Numbered from the stretch's first letter, positions 1-8,823 are shown. The stretch: DNA of 64,000 nucleotides from Streptomyces viridiviolaceus (GCF_014650995.1 NZ_BMWA01000017.1:65210-129209); one strand, 5' to 3'. Numbers and translations are program-made. The notes: generated by a model from the sequence alone, not told the origin.

Positions 1-260
1 CAGCAGGGCCGGCGGCATCCGGCACGGCACCCACCGTGTCCGCGCCCGACGCCAGGACACCGACGCGCAGGATGCCGTCCGGCCACACCCAGCCGACGGC
101 ACGCGACAGCCCGCTCCGCACCGTCGGCCGGGTCCGGCCCAGTTGAGCCGGCCCAGCAGGGCCGGCGGCATCCGGCACGGCACCCACCGTGTCCGCGCCC
201 GACGCCAGGACACCGACGCGCAGGATGCCGTCCGGCCGCACCCAGCCGACGGCACGCGAC
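1..260. repeat. Two-copy direct repeat at window edge, 153-base period
   Basis: Bases 1-107 recur at 154-260 with one mismatch (A at 85, G at 238). The period of 153 is a multiple of three, and a minus-strand frame reading RPDGILRVGVLASGADTV stays open through both copies and the 46-base linker and runs off the left edge. Third codon positions in that frame are mostly G or C, as in genes here. This could be the 5' part of a minus-strand gene with a 51-residue tandem repeat (possible GTG at 301), but the protein is unrecognised. A non-coding duplication or an assembly effect is also possible. Bases 261-402, up to the soxR stop, hold nothing I recognise. Confidence 0.75.
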
Positions 261-402
261 GCGGTACGGGACAGCCACCATCCGCCGGGAACGCAGCACA
301 CGACCGGACAGCCACCGACCGCCGCAGCCCCGCACGCCGGCGGCCGGGCCGCGGTCGGCCGGAGGGCCGGAACTCGCGGCCCGCAGAGGGCCGGTGGTCC
401 GT

Positions 403-909
403 TCAGTCGCAGCAGTCCGTCTTCGGTGTGCGGGCGGCGCGGGCGGCGGCTGCGCCCCGCTCCACCATCAGGCGGGAGCCGGTGAGGCGGTCGCCGGAGA
501 TGTCGTCCGGGTTGGACAGGACGCAGGTGTCCAGGGACAGACAGCCGCAGCCGATGCAGTCGGTGAGGTGGTCGCGCAGACGGTTCAGCTGCTTGATGCG
601 TTCGTCGAGTTCGGAGCGCCAGGCCTCGGAGAGCCGGGCCCAGTCGTCCCGTGTGGGCGTGCGGCCCTCGGGCAGTTCGGCGAGCGCCTCGCGGATCGTG
701 GCCAGCGGGATTCCGACCCGCTGGGCCGCCCGCACGAAGGCCACCCGGCGCAGCGTGTCACGGCTGAACCGGCGTTGGTTGCCCGAGGTGCGGCGGCTGC
801 TGATCAAGCCCTTGGACTCGTAGAAGTGCAGGGCGGAGACGGCGGCGCCGCTGCGCGCGGCGAGCTGGCCGACCGTGAGCTCGTGGATCTTCTCGGGAAT
901 CTGGGGCAC
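403..909 (-). CDS. soxR: SoxR, redox-sensing MerR-family activator with [2Fe-2S] cluster
   Basis: A 168-residue protein. An N-terminal MerR helix-turn-helix ([11 protein letters not shown], then [11 protein letters not shown]) is followed by a long dimerisation helix and the cluster motif [12 protein letters not shown], with Cys118, 121, 123 and 129 in the spacing of E. coli SoxR. In Streptomyces, SoxR responds to redox-active compounds such as actinorhodin and activates oxidoreductase and efflux genes rather than soxS; that is family knowledge. The GTG at 909 is chosen because conserved sequence begins there ([11 protein letters not shown]). An in-frame ATG at 954 would add 15 unconserved residues. 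The gene is divergent from the MaoC gene, with a palindrome in the shared upstream region. Confidence 0.93.
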   Translation of the reverse strand: MPQIPEKIHELTVGQLAARSGAAVSALHFYESKGLISSRRTSGNQRRFSRDTLRRVAFVRAAQRVGIPLATIREALAELPEGRTPTRDDWARLSEAWRSELDERIKQLNRLRDHLTDCIGCGCLSLDTCVLSNPDDISGDRLTGSRLMVERGAAAARAARTPKTDCCD

Positions 910-974
910 TCCTCGAACCCTACCTACCCCGTCACTCCTCCGGTCCGTTGACATCGGCTTCGCGGGCGAGCATG

Positions 975-990
975 CTAAGCAGTCGCTTAG
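975..990. promoter_or_regulatory. Palindromic operator, probable target of the TetR at 1495-2139
   Basis: CTAAGCAGTCGCTTAG is a perfect inverted repeat with 6-base arms and a 4-base spacer, 26 bases upstream of the MaoC start. Its consensus TnAGCnnnCGCTTAGA recurs at 2189-2204 upstream of the nearby TetR gene. Two sites of the same sequence in front of these two genes suggest TetR autoregulation plus control of the hydratase. No binding evidence is available here. Confidence 0.65.
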
Positions 991-1015
991 ATTGGGCGAG
1001 CAGAGAGGCCGGGAC

Positions 1016-1477
1016 ATGGCAGAGCCGAGGATCTTCACGTCCGCCGACGACCTGAAGGCGGCGGTGGGCGAGCAGTTGGGTCACACCGACTGGCTGGACG
1101 TCGACCAGAAGCGGATCGACCTGTTCGCGGAGGCCACCGGCGACCACCAGTGGATCCACGTGGACCCGGAGAAGGCCGCCGCGGGCCCGTTCGGCACCAC
1201 CATCGCGCACGGCTATCTGACCCTGTCGCTGCTCCCGCTGTTCGGACCGCAGCTGATCAAGGTCGAGGGCGTGAAGATGGGGGTCAACTACGGCACCAAC
1301 AAGGTCCGCTTCCCCGCCCCCGTCCCGGTCGGCTCGCGCCTGCGCGCCACGGCGACGATCACGGGCGTCGAGGACGTCAAGGGCGGGGTCCAGGTGTCCG
1401 TCGCCTTCACCGTGGAGCGGGAGGGCGGCGACAAGCCGGTCTGCGTCGCCGAATCCGTCTCGCGCTACTACCTCTGA
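1016..1477 (+). CDS. MaoC-family (R)-hydratase, hot-dog fold
   Basis: A 153-residue single hot-dog-domain protein of the MaoC/PhaJ type, which hydrates trans-2-enoyl-CoA to (R)-3-hydroxyacyl-CoA. The family motif appears as [14 protein letters not shown] with the catalytic Asp and His, followed by [17 protein letters not shown]. Length matches monofunctional hydratases. The ATG at 1016 has the purine-rich stretch AGAGAGG about 8 bases upstream; the open frame further upstream runs through the operator and is not used. It is convergent with the TetR gene 17 bases downstream. The exact acyl-CoA substrate cannot be read from the sequence. Confidence 0.88.
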   Translation: MAEPRIFTSADDLKAAVGEQLGHTDWLDVDQKRIDLFAEATGDHQWIHVDPEKAAAGPFGTTIAHGYLTLSLLPLFGPQLIKVEGVKMGVNYGTNKVRFPAPVPVGSRLRATATITGVEDVKGGVQVSVAFTVEREGGDKPVCVAESVSRYYL

Positions 1478-1494
1478 GGCCGTCGCGGGCACCG

Positions 1495-2139
1495 CTACCG
1501 CTGTGCGGCGCCCGCGTCCTCGGCCCCCACCATCCGCAGCACGAGGTCGGCGTAGAGCGCACCGACCTCGTCGGGTGTCCGGGGGCCGTTCACGTTGAAC
1601 CAGCGGGCGACGTCGATGCAGAGCGAGAGCACCGCGAGCGTCGTGCCCTGCACGTCCCGCACCTCGAACTCGCCCGAGGCCATGCCCTCCTCGATGATCC
1701 CGCGCACCTCGGCGTCGCACTGACGGCGCAGCGCGACGATCTCGGCGCGGGCCTCCGGCCCGAGCGCGTCCAGCTCGTACTGCACCACCCGGGCCGTGGT
1801 GCGCCGCCCGGCGTGCCAGCGGACGAAGGAGCTGACGGCGTCGGCGAGCCGCTCGGTGGCACTGCCCTCGCCCCGGGCCGCCGTCCGCAGGATGCCGAGC
1901 GCCCTGTCGTGGCCGATCCGGCTGATGCGGTGGAGCAGCTCTTCCTTGGTCTTGTAGTGGATGTAGAGCGCGGCGGGGCTCATACCGGCGCGCCCGGCGA
2001 TGTCACGGGTCGTCGTGGCGTGGTACCCGCGCTCGGCGAAGGCCTCCACGGCGGCGACCAGCAGCCGCCGGGCCGCGTCGGGCGTGACCTCTTCCCACGG
2101 CTCGATGTCGCCGCCCGTCGTCTCCGCCGCCGTACTCAT
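1495..2139 (-). CDS. TetR-family regulator of fatty-acid type genes
   Basis: A 214-residue regulator. The TetR N-terminal domain occupies roughly residues 22-70, with recognition-helix region TRDIAGRAGMSPAALYIHYKTKEELL. The C-terminal ligand domain resembles those of acyl-CoA or steroid-responsive TetR proteins (KstR2-like). ATG at 2139 is preceded by GAAGAAG. The palindrome at 2189-2204, 50 bases upstream, matches the one before the MaoC gene, so autorepression plus control of the hydratase is the simplest model. The ligand is inferred to be an acyl-CoA only from this neighbour. Confidence 0.88.
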   Translation of the reverse strand: MSTAAETTGGDIEPWEEVTPDAARRLLVAAVEAFAERGYHATTTRDIAGRAGMSPAALYIHYKTKEELLHRISRIGHDRALGILRTAARGEGSATERLADAVSSFVRWHAGRRTTARVVQYELDALGPEARAEIVALRRQCDAEVRGIIEEGMASGEFEVRDVQGTTLAVLSLCIDVARWFNVNGPRTPDEVGALYADLVLRMVGAEDAGAAQR

Positions 2140-2188
2140 CGCTTCTTCGCCCCTCTCGGTGACAGGAGCTCCACCATACCGCCGAAGG

Positions 2189-2204
2189 TGAGCGAGCGCT
2201 TAGA
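2189..2204. promoter_or_regulatory. TetR operator upstream of its own gene
   Basis: TGAGCGAGCGCTTAGA matches TAAGCAGTCGCTTAGA (976-991) at 12 of 16 positions, with both outer half-sites conserved. It lies between the YiaA/B stop and the TetR start, on the 5' side of the TetR gene. Confidence 0.6.
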
Positions 2205-2225
2205 GCGCCCGTCCGGCGGCGTACG

Positions 2226-2516
2226 TCAGCCCAGCTTCTGGAAGGGGTCGTGCTCGGCGAGCAGCTTCTCCACCCGCGCCTGGTCGACGCGGCTCACGAT
2301 CTGCCCGGCCTCCTGACGGTCCCGGATGATCTTGGCCAGGGTGAAGGCGGAGGTGACGAGGTAGAGGACGGCGATGCCGAGGAAGGCGCGCACCCACGCG
2401 TCGGCCTCCAGTTTGACGATGCCGATGGCGGTGGCGGCCATGGCCACCGTGAACGACGCGACGGCCTGCCCGTAGAAGGCCGCTGTGCTCTGCTGCTTGA
2501 CCGGTGTGTCACTCAT
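2226..2516 (-). CDS. YiaA/YiaB-family inner membrane protein
   Basis: A 96-residue protein with two hydrophobic helices (FYGQAVASFTVAMAATAIGI and AFLGIAVLYLVTSAFTLAKI), the two-helix layout of the YiaA/YiaB family. A charged cytoplasmic tail with two short helices follows (RVDQARVEKLLAEHDPF). The start at MSDTPVKQQ is preferred; an ATG 33 bases upstream would add an unconserved leader. The Shine-Dalgarno sequence is weak. It lies between the acyl-CoA dehydrogenase and the TetR gene on the same strand. The family has no firm biochemical function. Confidence 0.8.
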   Translation of the reverse strand: MSDTPVKQQSTAAFYGQAVASFTVAMAATAIGIVKLEADAWVRAFLGIAVLYLVTSAFTLAKIIRDRQEAGQIVSRVDQARVEKLLAEHDPFQKLG

Positions 2517-2606
2517 GGGGACAGCTTCGGCGGATGTGGCCGGGACCACATCCGCCGGGATACTCAGTTCGGGTACTCAGTCCGGACGCCATCGAGCCCT
2601 CGGCGG

Positions 2607-3758
2607 TCAGAAGGCCGAAACCCCCGTCAGCGCCCGCCCGATGACCAGCTTCTGGATCTGACTGGTGCCCTCGTAGAGGGTCATCACGCGCGCGTCGCGC
2701 AGCAGCTTGCCCGCCGGGTACTCGTCGATGTAGCCGTAGCCGCCGAAGACCTGCAGGGCGTTGTTCGCGGCGCGCACGGCGGCCTCGGAGGCGAACAGCT
2801 TGGCCTTGGAGGACTCCACCGCGAAGGGCAGCCCGCGGTCGATCAGGTCGGCGACCCGCCAGGTCAGCAGCCGGGCCGCGTCCACGTCGACGGCGATGTC
2901 GCTGATCAGCTCCTGCACCAGCTGGTGGTGGGCGATGGTCTTCCCGAACTGCTCGCGCTCGCCGGCGTACGTCACGGCCGCGTCCAGCGCGGCCTGGGCT
3001 ATGCCGACGCAGCCCGCGGCGACCGACATCCGCCCCTTGGCGAGGGCGGACATGGCGACCGAGAAGCCCTTGCCCTCGGGGGCCAGCATCGCCGAGGCGG
3101 GCACGCGCACGTCCTCCAGCACCAGCTCGGCGGTGGCCTGCCCGCGCAGCCCGAGCTTGCCGTGGACGGTGCGGCGGGTCAGGCCGGGGGTGTCGGTCGG
3201 CACCAGGAAGGCGGAGACCCCCTTGTGGCCGGGGGCGTCCGTGGAGCGGGCGAAGAGCAGCACGACGTCGGCCCAGGTGCCGTTGGTGATGAACATCTTG
3301 GCGCCGTTGATCACGTAGTCGTCGCCGTCGCGTACCGCGCGGGTGGAGAGGTTCCCGGCGTCGGAGCCGGTGCCGGGCTCGGTGAGGCCGAAGCAGCCGA
3401 CGTACTCGCCGGAGGTGAGCCCCGGCAGCCAGCGCCGCTTCTGCTCCTCGTCGCCCCAGGCGGCGATCGTCTTGGCGACCAGGCCGAGGGAGACGGACAC
3501 GATGCCGCGCACGGACGAGTCGCCGCGGCCCAGTTCCTCCGTCACCAGGCAGTAAGCGAGGTGGTCGCCGCCGGACCCGCCGTACTCCTCGTCGATCGTC
3601 AGGCCGAGGAAGCCGACCTCGCCCAGCTTCTTCACGACGGCCCGGTCGACCTCCTCGGCCCGGTCCCAGGCGACGACGTGGGGGGCGATCTCGCGCTCGA
3701 CGAAGTCCCGGGCGAGCCGCCGCACGGCGGTCTGCTCCTCGCTGAGCTCCAGGTTCAT
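2607..3758 (-). CDS. Acyl-CoA dehydrogenase
   Basis: A 383-residue, full-length FAD flavoenzyme that oxidises acyl-CoA to trans-2-enoyl-CoA. Domain order is N-terminal helical, middle beta barrel with CFGLTEPGTGSDAG, and C-terminal helical with QVFGGYGYIDEYPAGKLLRD. The catalytic base is the Glu in LYEGTSQIQ (near residue 363), the position of short-chain and medium-chain enzymes. The gene is divergent from the TetR at 3875, with a single palindrome between them at 3830-3849. The same palindrome precedes the aldehyde dehydrogenase operon. Chain-length preference cannot be assigned. Confidence 0.93.
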   Translation of the reverse strand: MNLELSEEQTAVRRLARDFVEREIAPHVVAWDRAEEVDRAVVKKLGEVGFLGLTIDEEYGGSGGDHLAYCLVTEELGRGDSSVRGIVSVSLGLVAKTIAAWGDEEQKRRWLPGLTSGEYVGCFGLTEPGTGSDAGNLSTRAVRDGDDYVINGAKMFITNGTWADVVLLFARSTDAPGHKGVSAFLVPTDTPGLTRRTVHGKLGLRGQATAELVLEDVRVPASAMLAPEGKGFSVAMSALAKGRMSVAAGCVGIAQAALDAAVTYAGEREQFGKTIAHHQLVQELISDIAVDVDAARLLTWRVADLIDRGLPFAVESSKAKLFASEAAVRAANNALQVFGGYGYIDEYPAGKLLRDARVMTLYEGTSQIQKLVIGRALTGVSAF

Positions 3759-3829
3759 GACGGGTCACCCCACAGGTAGCGAACGGTCGACGACTGGGCT
3801 CGGCAGCCGTCCTTGAAAGCCGGACATTT

Positions 3830-3849
3830 AAATTAGCACTGCTAGTTTA
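3830..3849. promoter_or_regulatory. Operator between acyl-CoA dehydrogenase and its divergent TetR
   Basis: AAATTAGCACTGCTAGTTTA matches AAACTAGCGCTGTTAGTTTT at 8824-8843 in 16 of 20 positions, and both are near-palindromes. The site overlaps the -35 region expected for the TetR gene, whose apparent -10 TACTAT (3862-3867) ends 7 bases before the ATG at 3875. A repressor here could close both divergent promoters. Confidence 0.68.
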
Positions 3850-3874
3850 GAGCCGCAGCCCTACTATGTGCGCC

Positions 3875-4516
3875 ATGGCCCGACCGCGCAAGCCCCTGCT
3901 CAGCACCGACCGGATCGTCGAGACGGCCCGCGCGCTGGTGGACGCGGAGGGCCTCACGGCCGTCTCCACCCGCCGGCTCGCGGCGGAGCTGGGGGTCAGC
4001 GGACCCTCGCTCTACAACCACTTCCGCACCAAGGACGAGATCCTGGAGGCGGTCGCCGACTCGGTGAGCGCCCAGGTCGACCTGTCGATGTTCGAGGACG
4101 GCCGGGAGTGGCGGACCGCGCTGCACGACTGGGCCGTCTCCTACCGGGCCGCCCTGCGCGACCACCCCAACATCGTCCCGGTCCTCGCCCACGGGCCCGG
4201 CCGACGCCCGGCCGCACTGCGCCTCGCGGACGCCGTCTACGGCGCGATGGTCGACGCGGGCTGGCCCCCGGCGCAGGCCACGTCCATCGGCGCGCTGATG
4301 CGGTACTTCGTCATGGGCTCCGCGCTCGGCTCCTTCGCCCGGGGCTTCGTGGACGACGCGAGCGCCTACGACCCCGCCGACTACCCGCACCTCGGGCAGG
4401 CCCACCTACTGGCCGAGCAGCAGGACAAGATCGACCAGCGGGCCTTCGAGACCGGACTGACGGCACTGCTGGACGGGCTCGCGCAGCAGTTCGAGCAGCT
4501 GCGGGAGGAACGCTAG
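3875..4516 (+). CDS. TetR-family regulator
   Basis: A 213-residue protein. The helix-turn-helix lies near residues 30-60 (STRRLAAELGVSGPSLYNHFRTKDEIL), with a C-terminal domain of the TetR_C_1 type after it. The ATG at 3875 is chosen over 3866 because TACTAT at 3862-3867 would place the transcription start on that ATG, giving a leaderless message; neither ATG has a Shine-Dalgarno sequence. By position and shared operator it is the likely regulator of the acyl-CoA dehydrogenase and of the aldehyde/alcohol dehydrogenase operon 4 kb downstream. Confidence 0.87.
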   Translation: MARPRKPLLSTDRIVETARALVDAEGLTAVSTRRLAAELGVSGPSLYNHFRTKDEILEAVADSVSAQVDLSMFEDGREWRTALHDWAVSYRAALRDHPNIVPVLAHGPGRRPAALRLADAVYGAMVDAGWPPAQATSIGALMRYFVMGSALGSFARGFVDDASAYDPADYPHLGQAHLLAEQQDKIDQRAFETGLTALLDGLAQQFEQLREER

Positions 4517-4566
4517 CCCGGACACTTCGGCCGGGACCGAACGGTCCGTGGCGCATCCTGGGGAGC

Positions 4567-5280
4567 ATGACCACCACCAGGGATGCCGCAGCCCCCGGGC
4601 TCGCGCGGCTGGCCGGGCTGATCGCCGACGAGACCCGGGCCGCCTGTCTGCTGGCGCTGCTGGACGGGCGGGCCTGGACCGCCGGTGAGCTGGCCCGGCA
4701 CGCGGGCGTCGCCGCGTCGACGCTGAGCGAGCACTTGGGCAAGCTCGTCGCGGGCGGCCTGCTCGCCGAGGAGCGGCAGGGACGGCACCGCTACGTGCGG
4801 CTGGCCGACGCCCGGGTCGCGCAACTGGTGGAGGAGCTGGCCGCGCAGGTCGCGCCCGAGGCCGCCCGGCGTCCGCGCACCCTGCGCGAGTCCACCGCCG
4901 GGTCGGCGATGGCCCGCGGACGCACCTGCTACGACCATCTGGCCGGGCGGCTCGGGATCGCGGTCACCGACGCGCTGAGCGAGCGCGGGCTGCTGCGGCA
5001 GGACACCGGTTTCGCCCTCACGGACGCGGGGCTCGCCTGGTTCGACACGGCCGGCATCCGGCTCGCCCGCACCGGCCGTCGCCCGCTCGCCCGCGCCTGC
5101 CTGGACTGGACCGAACGCCGCCCCCACCTCGCGGGCGTCGCGGGCGCCGCCCTGTGCCGGCACACGCTGGAGGCGGGCTGGTGCGTGCGCATCGGCTCCG
5201 AGCGGGCGGTGAAGGTGACGGCGGCCGGCGAGGAAGCGCTGTCCGAGCTGCTGGGCATCGACCCGGCGACGCTGCGCTGA
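4567..5280 (+). CDS. ArsR-family winged-helix regulator
   Basis: A 237-residue protein with an ArsR/SmtB-type winged helix near residues 10-85 (LARLAGLIADETRAACLLALL, ELARHAGVAASTLSEHLGKLVAGGLL). A C-terminal half of about 140 residues follows, making it longer than metal-sensing ArsR proteins. The family's CxC metal motif is absent, so a metal role is unlikely. The ATG at 4567 is preceded by GGGGAG. It lies 62 bases upstream of a DMT exporter on the same strand, which suggests that the exporter gene is its target. Confidence 0.84.
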   Translation: MTTTRDAAAPGLARLAGLIADETRAACLLALLDGRAWTAGELARHAGVAASTLSEHLGKLVAGGLLAEERQGRHRYVRLADARVAQLVEELAAQVAPEAARRPRTLRESTAGSAMARGRTCYDHLAGRLGIAVTDALSERGLLRQDTGFALTDAGLAWFDTAGIRLARTGRRPLARACLDWTERRPHLAGVAGAALCRHTLEAGWCVRIGSERAVKVTAAGEEALSELLGIDPATLR

Positions 5281-5342
5281 GCACCGCCGTCCCGTCCGAA
5301 ACCCGCCGGTCCCCGTCCCTTTCCGTTCCTAGCCTGTGGAGC

Positions 5343-6284
5343 ATGATGAGCCCCGCCCCGTCCCGTCGTCCGCACCTGCTCGCCGCCGGTGCGGCCACCG
5401 TCACCGTCGTCCTGTGGGCCTCCGCCTTCGTCTCGATCCGCAGCGCGGGCGAGGCCTACTCGCCGGGCGCGCTGGCGCTCGGACGGCTGCTGTCGGGCGC
5501 CCTGACGCTGGGGGTCATCTGCCTGCTGCGCCGGGAGGGGTGGCCGCCGCGCCCGGCCTGGCGGGGGATCGCGATATCGGGGCTGCTGTGGTTCGGCTTC
5601 TACATGGTCGTGCTGAACTGGGGCGAGCAGCAGGTGGACGCCGGTACGGCGGCGCTGGTGGTGAACGTCGGGCCGATCCTCATCGCCCTGCTGGGTGCCC
5701 GGCTGCTCGGGGACGCGCTGCCGCCGCGGCTGGTGGCGGGGATGGCGGTGTCGTTCGCCGGCGCGGTGACCGTGGGCCTGTCGATGTCGGGCGGGGGCGG
5801 TTCCTCGCTGCTCGGGGTGGTGCTGTGTCTGCTGGCCGCCGTGGCGTACGCGGGCGGGGTCGTCGCTCAGAAGCCGGCTCTGGCGCAGGCGAGCGCGTTG
5901 CAGGTGACGACATTCGGGTGCCTGGTCGGGGCGGTGGTGTGCCTGCCGTTCGGCGGACAGCTCGTGCACGAGGCCGCCGACGCACCGCTCTCCGCCACGC
6001 TCAACATGGTCTACCTGGGCGTGTTCCCGACCGCGCTGGCGTTCACGACGTGGGCGTACGCGCTGGCCCGCACGACGGCCGGCCGCATGGGCGCCACCAC
6101 GTACGCCGTGCCCGCCCTCGTCGTCCTGATGTCGTGGCTGGTGCTCGACGAGGTACCGGGGCCGCTCACCCTGGCGGGCGGCGCCCTGTGCCTGGCGGGC
6201 GTGGCGGTGTCCCGGTCCAGGAGCCGGGCGGCGGCCCCGGAGGAGGCTCCGAAGCCGCACCGGACGCGTGCGGGCCGGTCCTAG
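5343..6284 (+). CDS. DMT-superfamily (EamA) transporter
   Basis: A 313-residue integral membrane protein with two EamA repeats and about ten hydrophobic helices, ending in a basic tail (RSRSRAAAPEEAPKPHR). The first repeat has the typical WASAFVSIRSAG start and the second a VPALVVLMSWLVLDE segment. Two adjacent ATGs (5343 and 5346) are possible; GTGGAG just upstream is better spaced for 5346. Such proteins export amino acids or small metabolites, but the substrate is unknown. The stop codon shares the four bases CTAG with the stop of the convergent alcohol dehydrogenase. Confidence 0.85.
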   Translation: MMSPAPSRRPHLLAAGAATVTVVLWASAFVSIRSAGEAYSPGALALGRLLSGALTLGVICLLRREGWPPRPAWRGIAISGLLWFGFYMVVLNWGEQQVDAGTAALVVNVGPILIALLGARLLGDALPPRLVAGMAVSFAGAVTVGLSMSGGGGSSLLGVVLCLLAAVAYAGGVVAQKPALAQASALQVTTFGCLVGAVVCLPFGGQLVHEAADAPLSATLNMVYLGVFPTALAFTTWAYALARTTAGRMGATTYAVPALVVLMSWLVLDEVPGPLTLAGGALCLAGVAVSRSRSRAAAPEEAPKPHRTRAGRS

Positions 6285-7381
6285 GGGGTGTCCTCCTGGA
6301 ACACCACCAGGGCCCGGCCGCCCTTGCCCGCCAGCATGTTCTCGAACGCCGCCGGGATGCCGTCCAGGGCGATGCGCTCCGTCACCAGGGCGCCCAGGTC
6401 CAGGCGCCCGGCGCGTACGTGCTCGGCGATCACCGGCAGGTCGCGCGCCGGGTCGGCGTTGCCGTACACGCAGCCGGACAGGGTGCGGCCCCAGTGGAAG
6501 ATCTCCAGGGCGTTGAAGGTGACCTGCTGGTCCTTGCCGCCGATGCCGACCACCGTGGTGCGTCCGCCGCGCCGGGTGGAGTCCCAGGCGGTGCGGATGG
6601 TCGCGGCGCGGCCGACGCACTCGACGGCCACGTCGACGCCCTGCTTGCCGGTGAGGGCGCGGATCTCGCGGGCGGTGGTGTCGGAGGCGACGAGGTAGTC
6701 GGTGGCGCCGGCGGCGCGGGCCAGTGCCTCCTTCTGCGGGGAGACGTCGACCGCGACGATCGTCGAGGCGCCCGCGATCCGGGCCGACTGGAGCGTGGCC
6801 AGGCCCACTCCCCCGACGCCGAACACCGCCACCGTCTCGCCCGGCCGGACCTGCGCCGAGTGGTGGACGGCACCGTAGCCGGTCAGGACGGCGCAGCCGA
6901 GCAGGGCCGCGTCGGTGAGCGGGACGCCGTCCGGGACGGGCAGGACGCAGGACGCGGACACCACGGTCTCCTCGGCGAACGCGGCGACGTTCAGGCCGGG
7001 GTGCAGATCGGTGCCGTCGTCGCTGCGGCGGGCGTGCACGGCGGCGGCGCCGGCCAGGGCGCCGGCGCACAGCCAGACCTCGCCGAGCGAGCAGGCGTGG
7101 CAGGCGCCGCAGGACGGGGCCCAGTTGAGGACGACGCCGTCGCCGGGGGCGACGTGTGCGACGCCCTCGCCGACGGCGAGGACCGTGCCCGCGCCCTCGT
7201 GGCCGAGGACGGCGGGTACGGGCACGCGCATGGTGCCGTTGGACAGCGACAGGTCGGAGTGGCAGACCCCGGCGGCGGCGAGCTTGACACGGACCTGGCC
7301 GGGACCGGGCTCCGGCAGGTCGATGTCGGTGATCTCCAGCGGGGATCCCACGGCGGGTACGACGGCGGCGCGGACAGCCAT
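6281..7381 (-). CDS. Zinc-dependent alcohol dehydrogenase
   Basis: A 366-residue medium-chain dehydrogenase/reductase. Catalytic zinc ligands are Cys40 (GVCHSD) and His61-Glu62 (GHEGAG). Structural zinc cysteines at 91, 94, 97 and 105 have full class III-like spacing. The Rossmann motif is GVGGVGL. It starts 16 bases after the aldehyde dehydrogenase stop, so the two form an operon able to take a primary alcohol through the aldehyde to the acid. The natural substrate is unknown. Its stop overlaps the convergent DMT gene by four bases. Confidence 0.92.
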   Translation of the reverse strand: MAVRAAVVPAVGSPLEITDIDLPEPGPGQVRVKLAAAGVCHSDLSLSNGTMRVPVPAVLGHEGAGTVLAVGEGVAHVAPGDGVVLNWAPSCGACHACSLGEVWLCAGALAGAAAVHARRSDDGTDLHPGLNVAAFAEETVVSASCVLPVPDGVPLTDAALLGCAVLTGYGAVHHSAQVRPGETVAVFGVGGVGLATLQSARIAGASTIVAVDVSPQKEALARAAGATDYLVASDTTAREIRALTGKQGVDVAVECVGRAATIRTAWDSTRRGGRTTVVGIGGKDQQVTFNALEIFHWGRTLSGCVYGNADPARDLPVIAEHVRAGRLDLGALVTERIALDGIPAAFENMLAGKGGRALVVFQEDTP

Positions 7382-7397
7382 GACGGCAGCAACTCTC

Positions 7398-8786
7398 CTA
7401 GAACTGGAGGGACTTGGTCTGGAGGTACTCGGACAGGCCGTGCAGGCCCAGTTCGCGGCCCACGCCGGACTGCTTGTACCCGCCGAAGGGTGCCAGCGGG
7501 TTGAAGCGGCCGCCGTTGATGTCGACCTGGCCGGTGTCCATGCGGCGGGCGAAGGCGACCGCCTCCGCCTCGTCCCCGGCCCACACGGCGCCGGCGAGAC
7601 CGTACACCGTGCCGTTGGCGATCCGCAGGGCGTCCTCCTCGTCCTCGTAGCGGAGGATGGACAGGACGGGGCCGAAGATCTCCTCCTGGGCGATGGTCAT
7701 CTCCTCGGTCACGTCGGCGAAGACCGTGGGGCTGACGAAGTATCCCTGCTCGCGCGGGGGTTCGCTGCCGCCCGCGACGAGGCGGGCGCCCTCGGCGACG
7801 CCCTTCTCGACGTAACCGAGCACCCGCTGCTGCTGCTTGGCGTTGACGACCGGGCCGATCCGGTCGCCGTACTTCGCGGCGGCCTCGGCGGCCAGCTCCA
7901 CGGCCGCGTCGTACTGGTCGCGGTGGACCAGCATGCGGGTCCAGGCGCTGCACGTCTGACCGGAGTTGGACATGACGTTGGCGACGCCGACGTTCACGGC
8001 CTTGGCCAGGTCGGCGCTCGGGAGGATGACGTTGGCGGACTTGCCGCCCAGTTCGAGGGCGACCTTCTTGACGGCCGCACCGGCGGTCGCTCCGATCCGC
8101 CGGCCCACGGCCGTGGAACCGGTGAAGGAGACCAGGTCGACGCCGGGGTGCTCGGCGAGGGCCTGGCCGGCGACCGGGCCGAGGCCGGTCACCAGGTTGA
8201 AGACGCCCGCGGGGACGCCGGCCTCGTGCACCACCTCGGCGAAGAGCTGGGCGGTGAGCGGGGTGTCCTCGGCGGGCTTCAGCACGATGGTGCAGCCGGC
8301 CGCGAGCGCCGGGGCGACCTTGGCGACGATCTGGTGGAGGGGGTAGTTCCAGGGGGTGATGGCGCCCACCACGCCGATCGGCTCGTGGTGGACGACGGAG
8401 TTGCCGACCTTCTCCTCGAAGGCGTACGTCGCCGCCAGCTCGGCGTACGAACCGGCCACCGCGATGGGGGCGGCGGCGTGCACGGCCTGCGAGAACTTCA
8501 GCGGGGAGCCCAGTTCGGCGGTGACCGTCCGCGCGATCTCGTCCTTGCGGGCCACCAGCACGTCCCGCAGGGCGGCCAGCCGCGCGGCCCGTTCCGCGGG
8601 CGGGGTGGCGGCCCAGCCCGGGAGGGCGGCGCGGGCGGCCCGTACGGCGGCGTCGACGTCCAGGGCGCTGCCGGCGGGGACCTTGCCGATCACCTGCTCG
8701 TCGGCCGGGTTAACGACGTCGATCGTGTCCCGGCCGTCGGCGGGCCGCCAGGCTCCGTCGATGTACATGCCGTCGTGTGCCTTCAT
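7398..8786 (-). CDS. NAD(P)-dependent aldehyde dehydrogenase
   Basis: A 462-residue ALDH-superfamily enzyme with Asn147 (TPWNYP), general base Glu245 (LELGGKS) and nucleophile Cys279 (SGQTCSAW). The ATG at 8786 follows GGAGGAA with ideal spacing; the frame remains open 39 codons further upstream, across the operator, but that part is not coding. It is the first gene of the ALDH-ADH operon. The 20-base palindrome at 8824-8843 lies 38 bases upstream and matches the operator beside the TetR at 3875, which ties the operon to the acyl-CoA dehydrogenase. Confidence 0.93.
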   Translation of the reverse strand: MKAHDGMYIDGAWRPADGRDTIDVVNPADEQVIGKVPAGSALDVDAAVRAARAALPGWAATPPAERAARLAALRDVLVARKDEIARTVTAELGSPLKFSQAVHAAAPIAVAGSYAELAATYAFEEKVGNSVVHHEPIGVVGAITPWNYPLHQIVAKVAPALAAGCTIVLKPAEDTPLTAQLFAEVVHEAGVPAGVFNLVTGLGPVAGQALAEHPGVDLVSFTGSTAVGRRIGATAGAAVKKVALELGGKSANVILPSADLAKAVNVGVANVMSNSGQTCSAWTRMLVHRDQYDAAVELAAEAAAKYGDRIGPVVNAKQQQRVLGYVEKGVAEGARLVAGGSEPPREQGYFVSPTVFADVTEEMTIAQEEIFGPVLSILRYEDEEDALRIANGTVYGLAGAVWAGDEAEAVAFARRMDTGQVDINGGRFNPLAPFGGYKQSGVGRELGLHGLSEYLQTKSLQF

Positions 8787-8823
8787 CGCGTTCCTCCCGG
8801 GCGGGCCTCGTCGTCCGGCCCCC

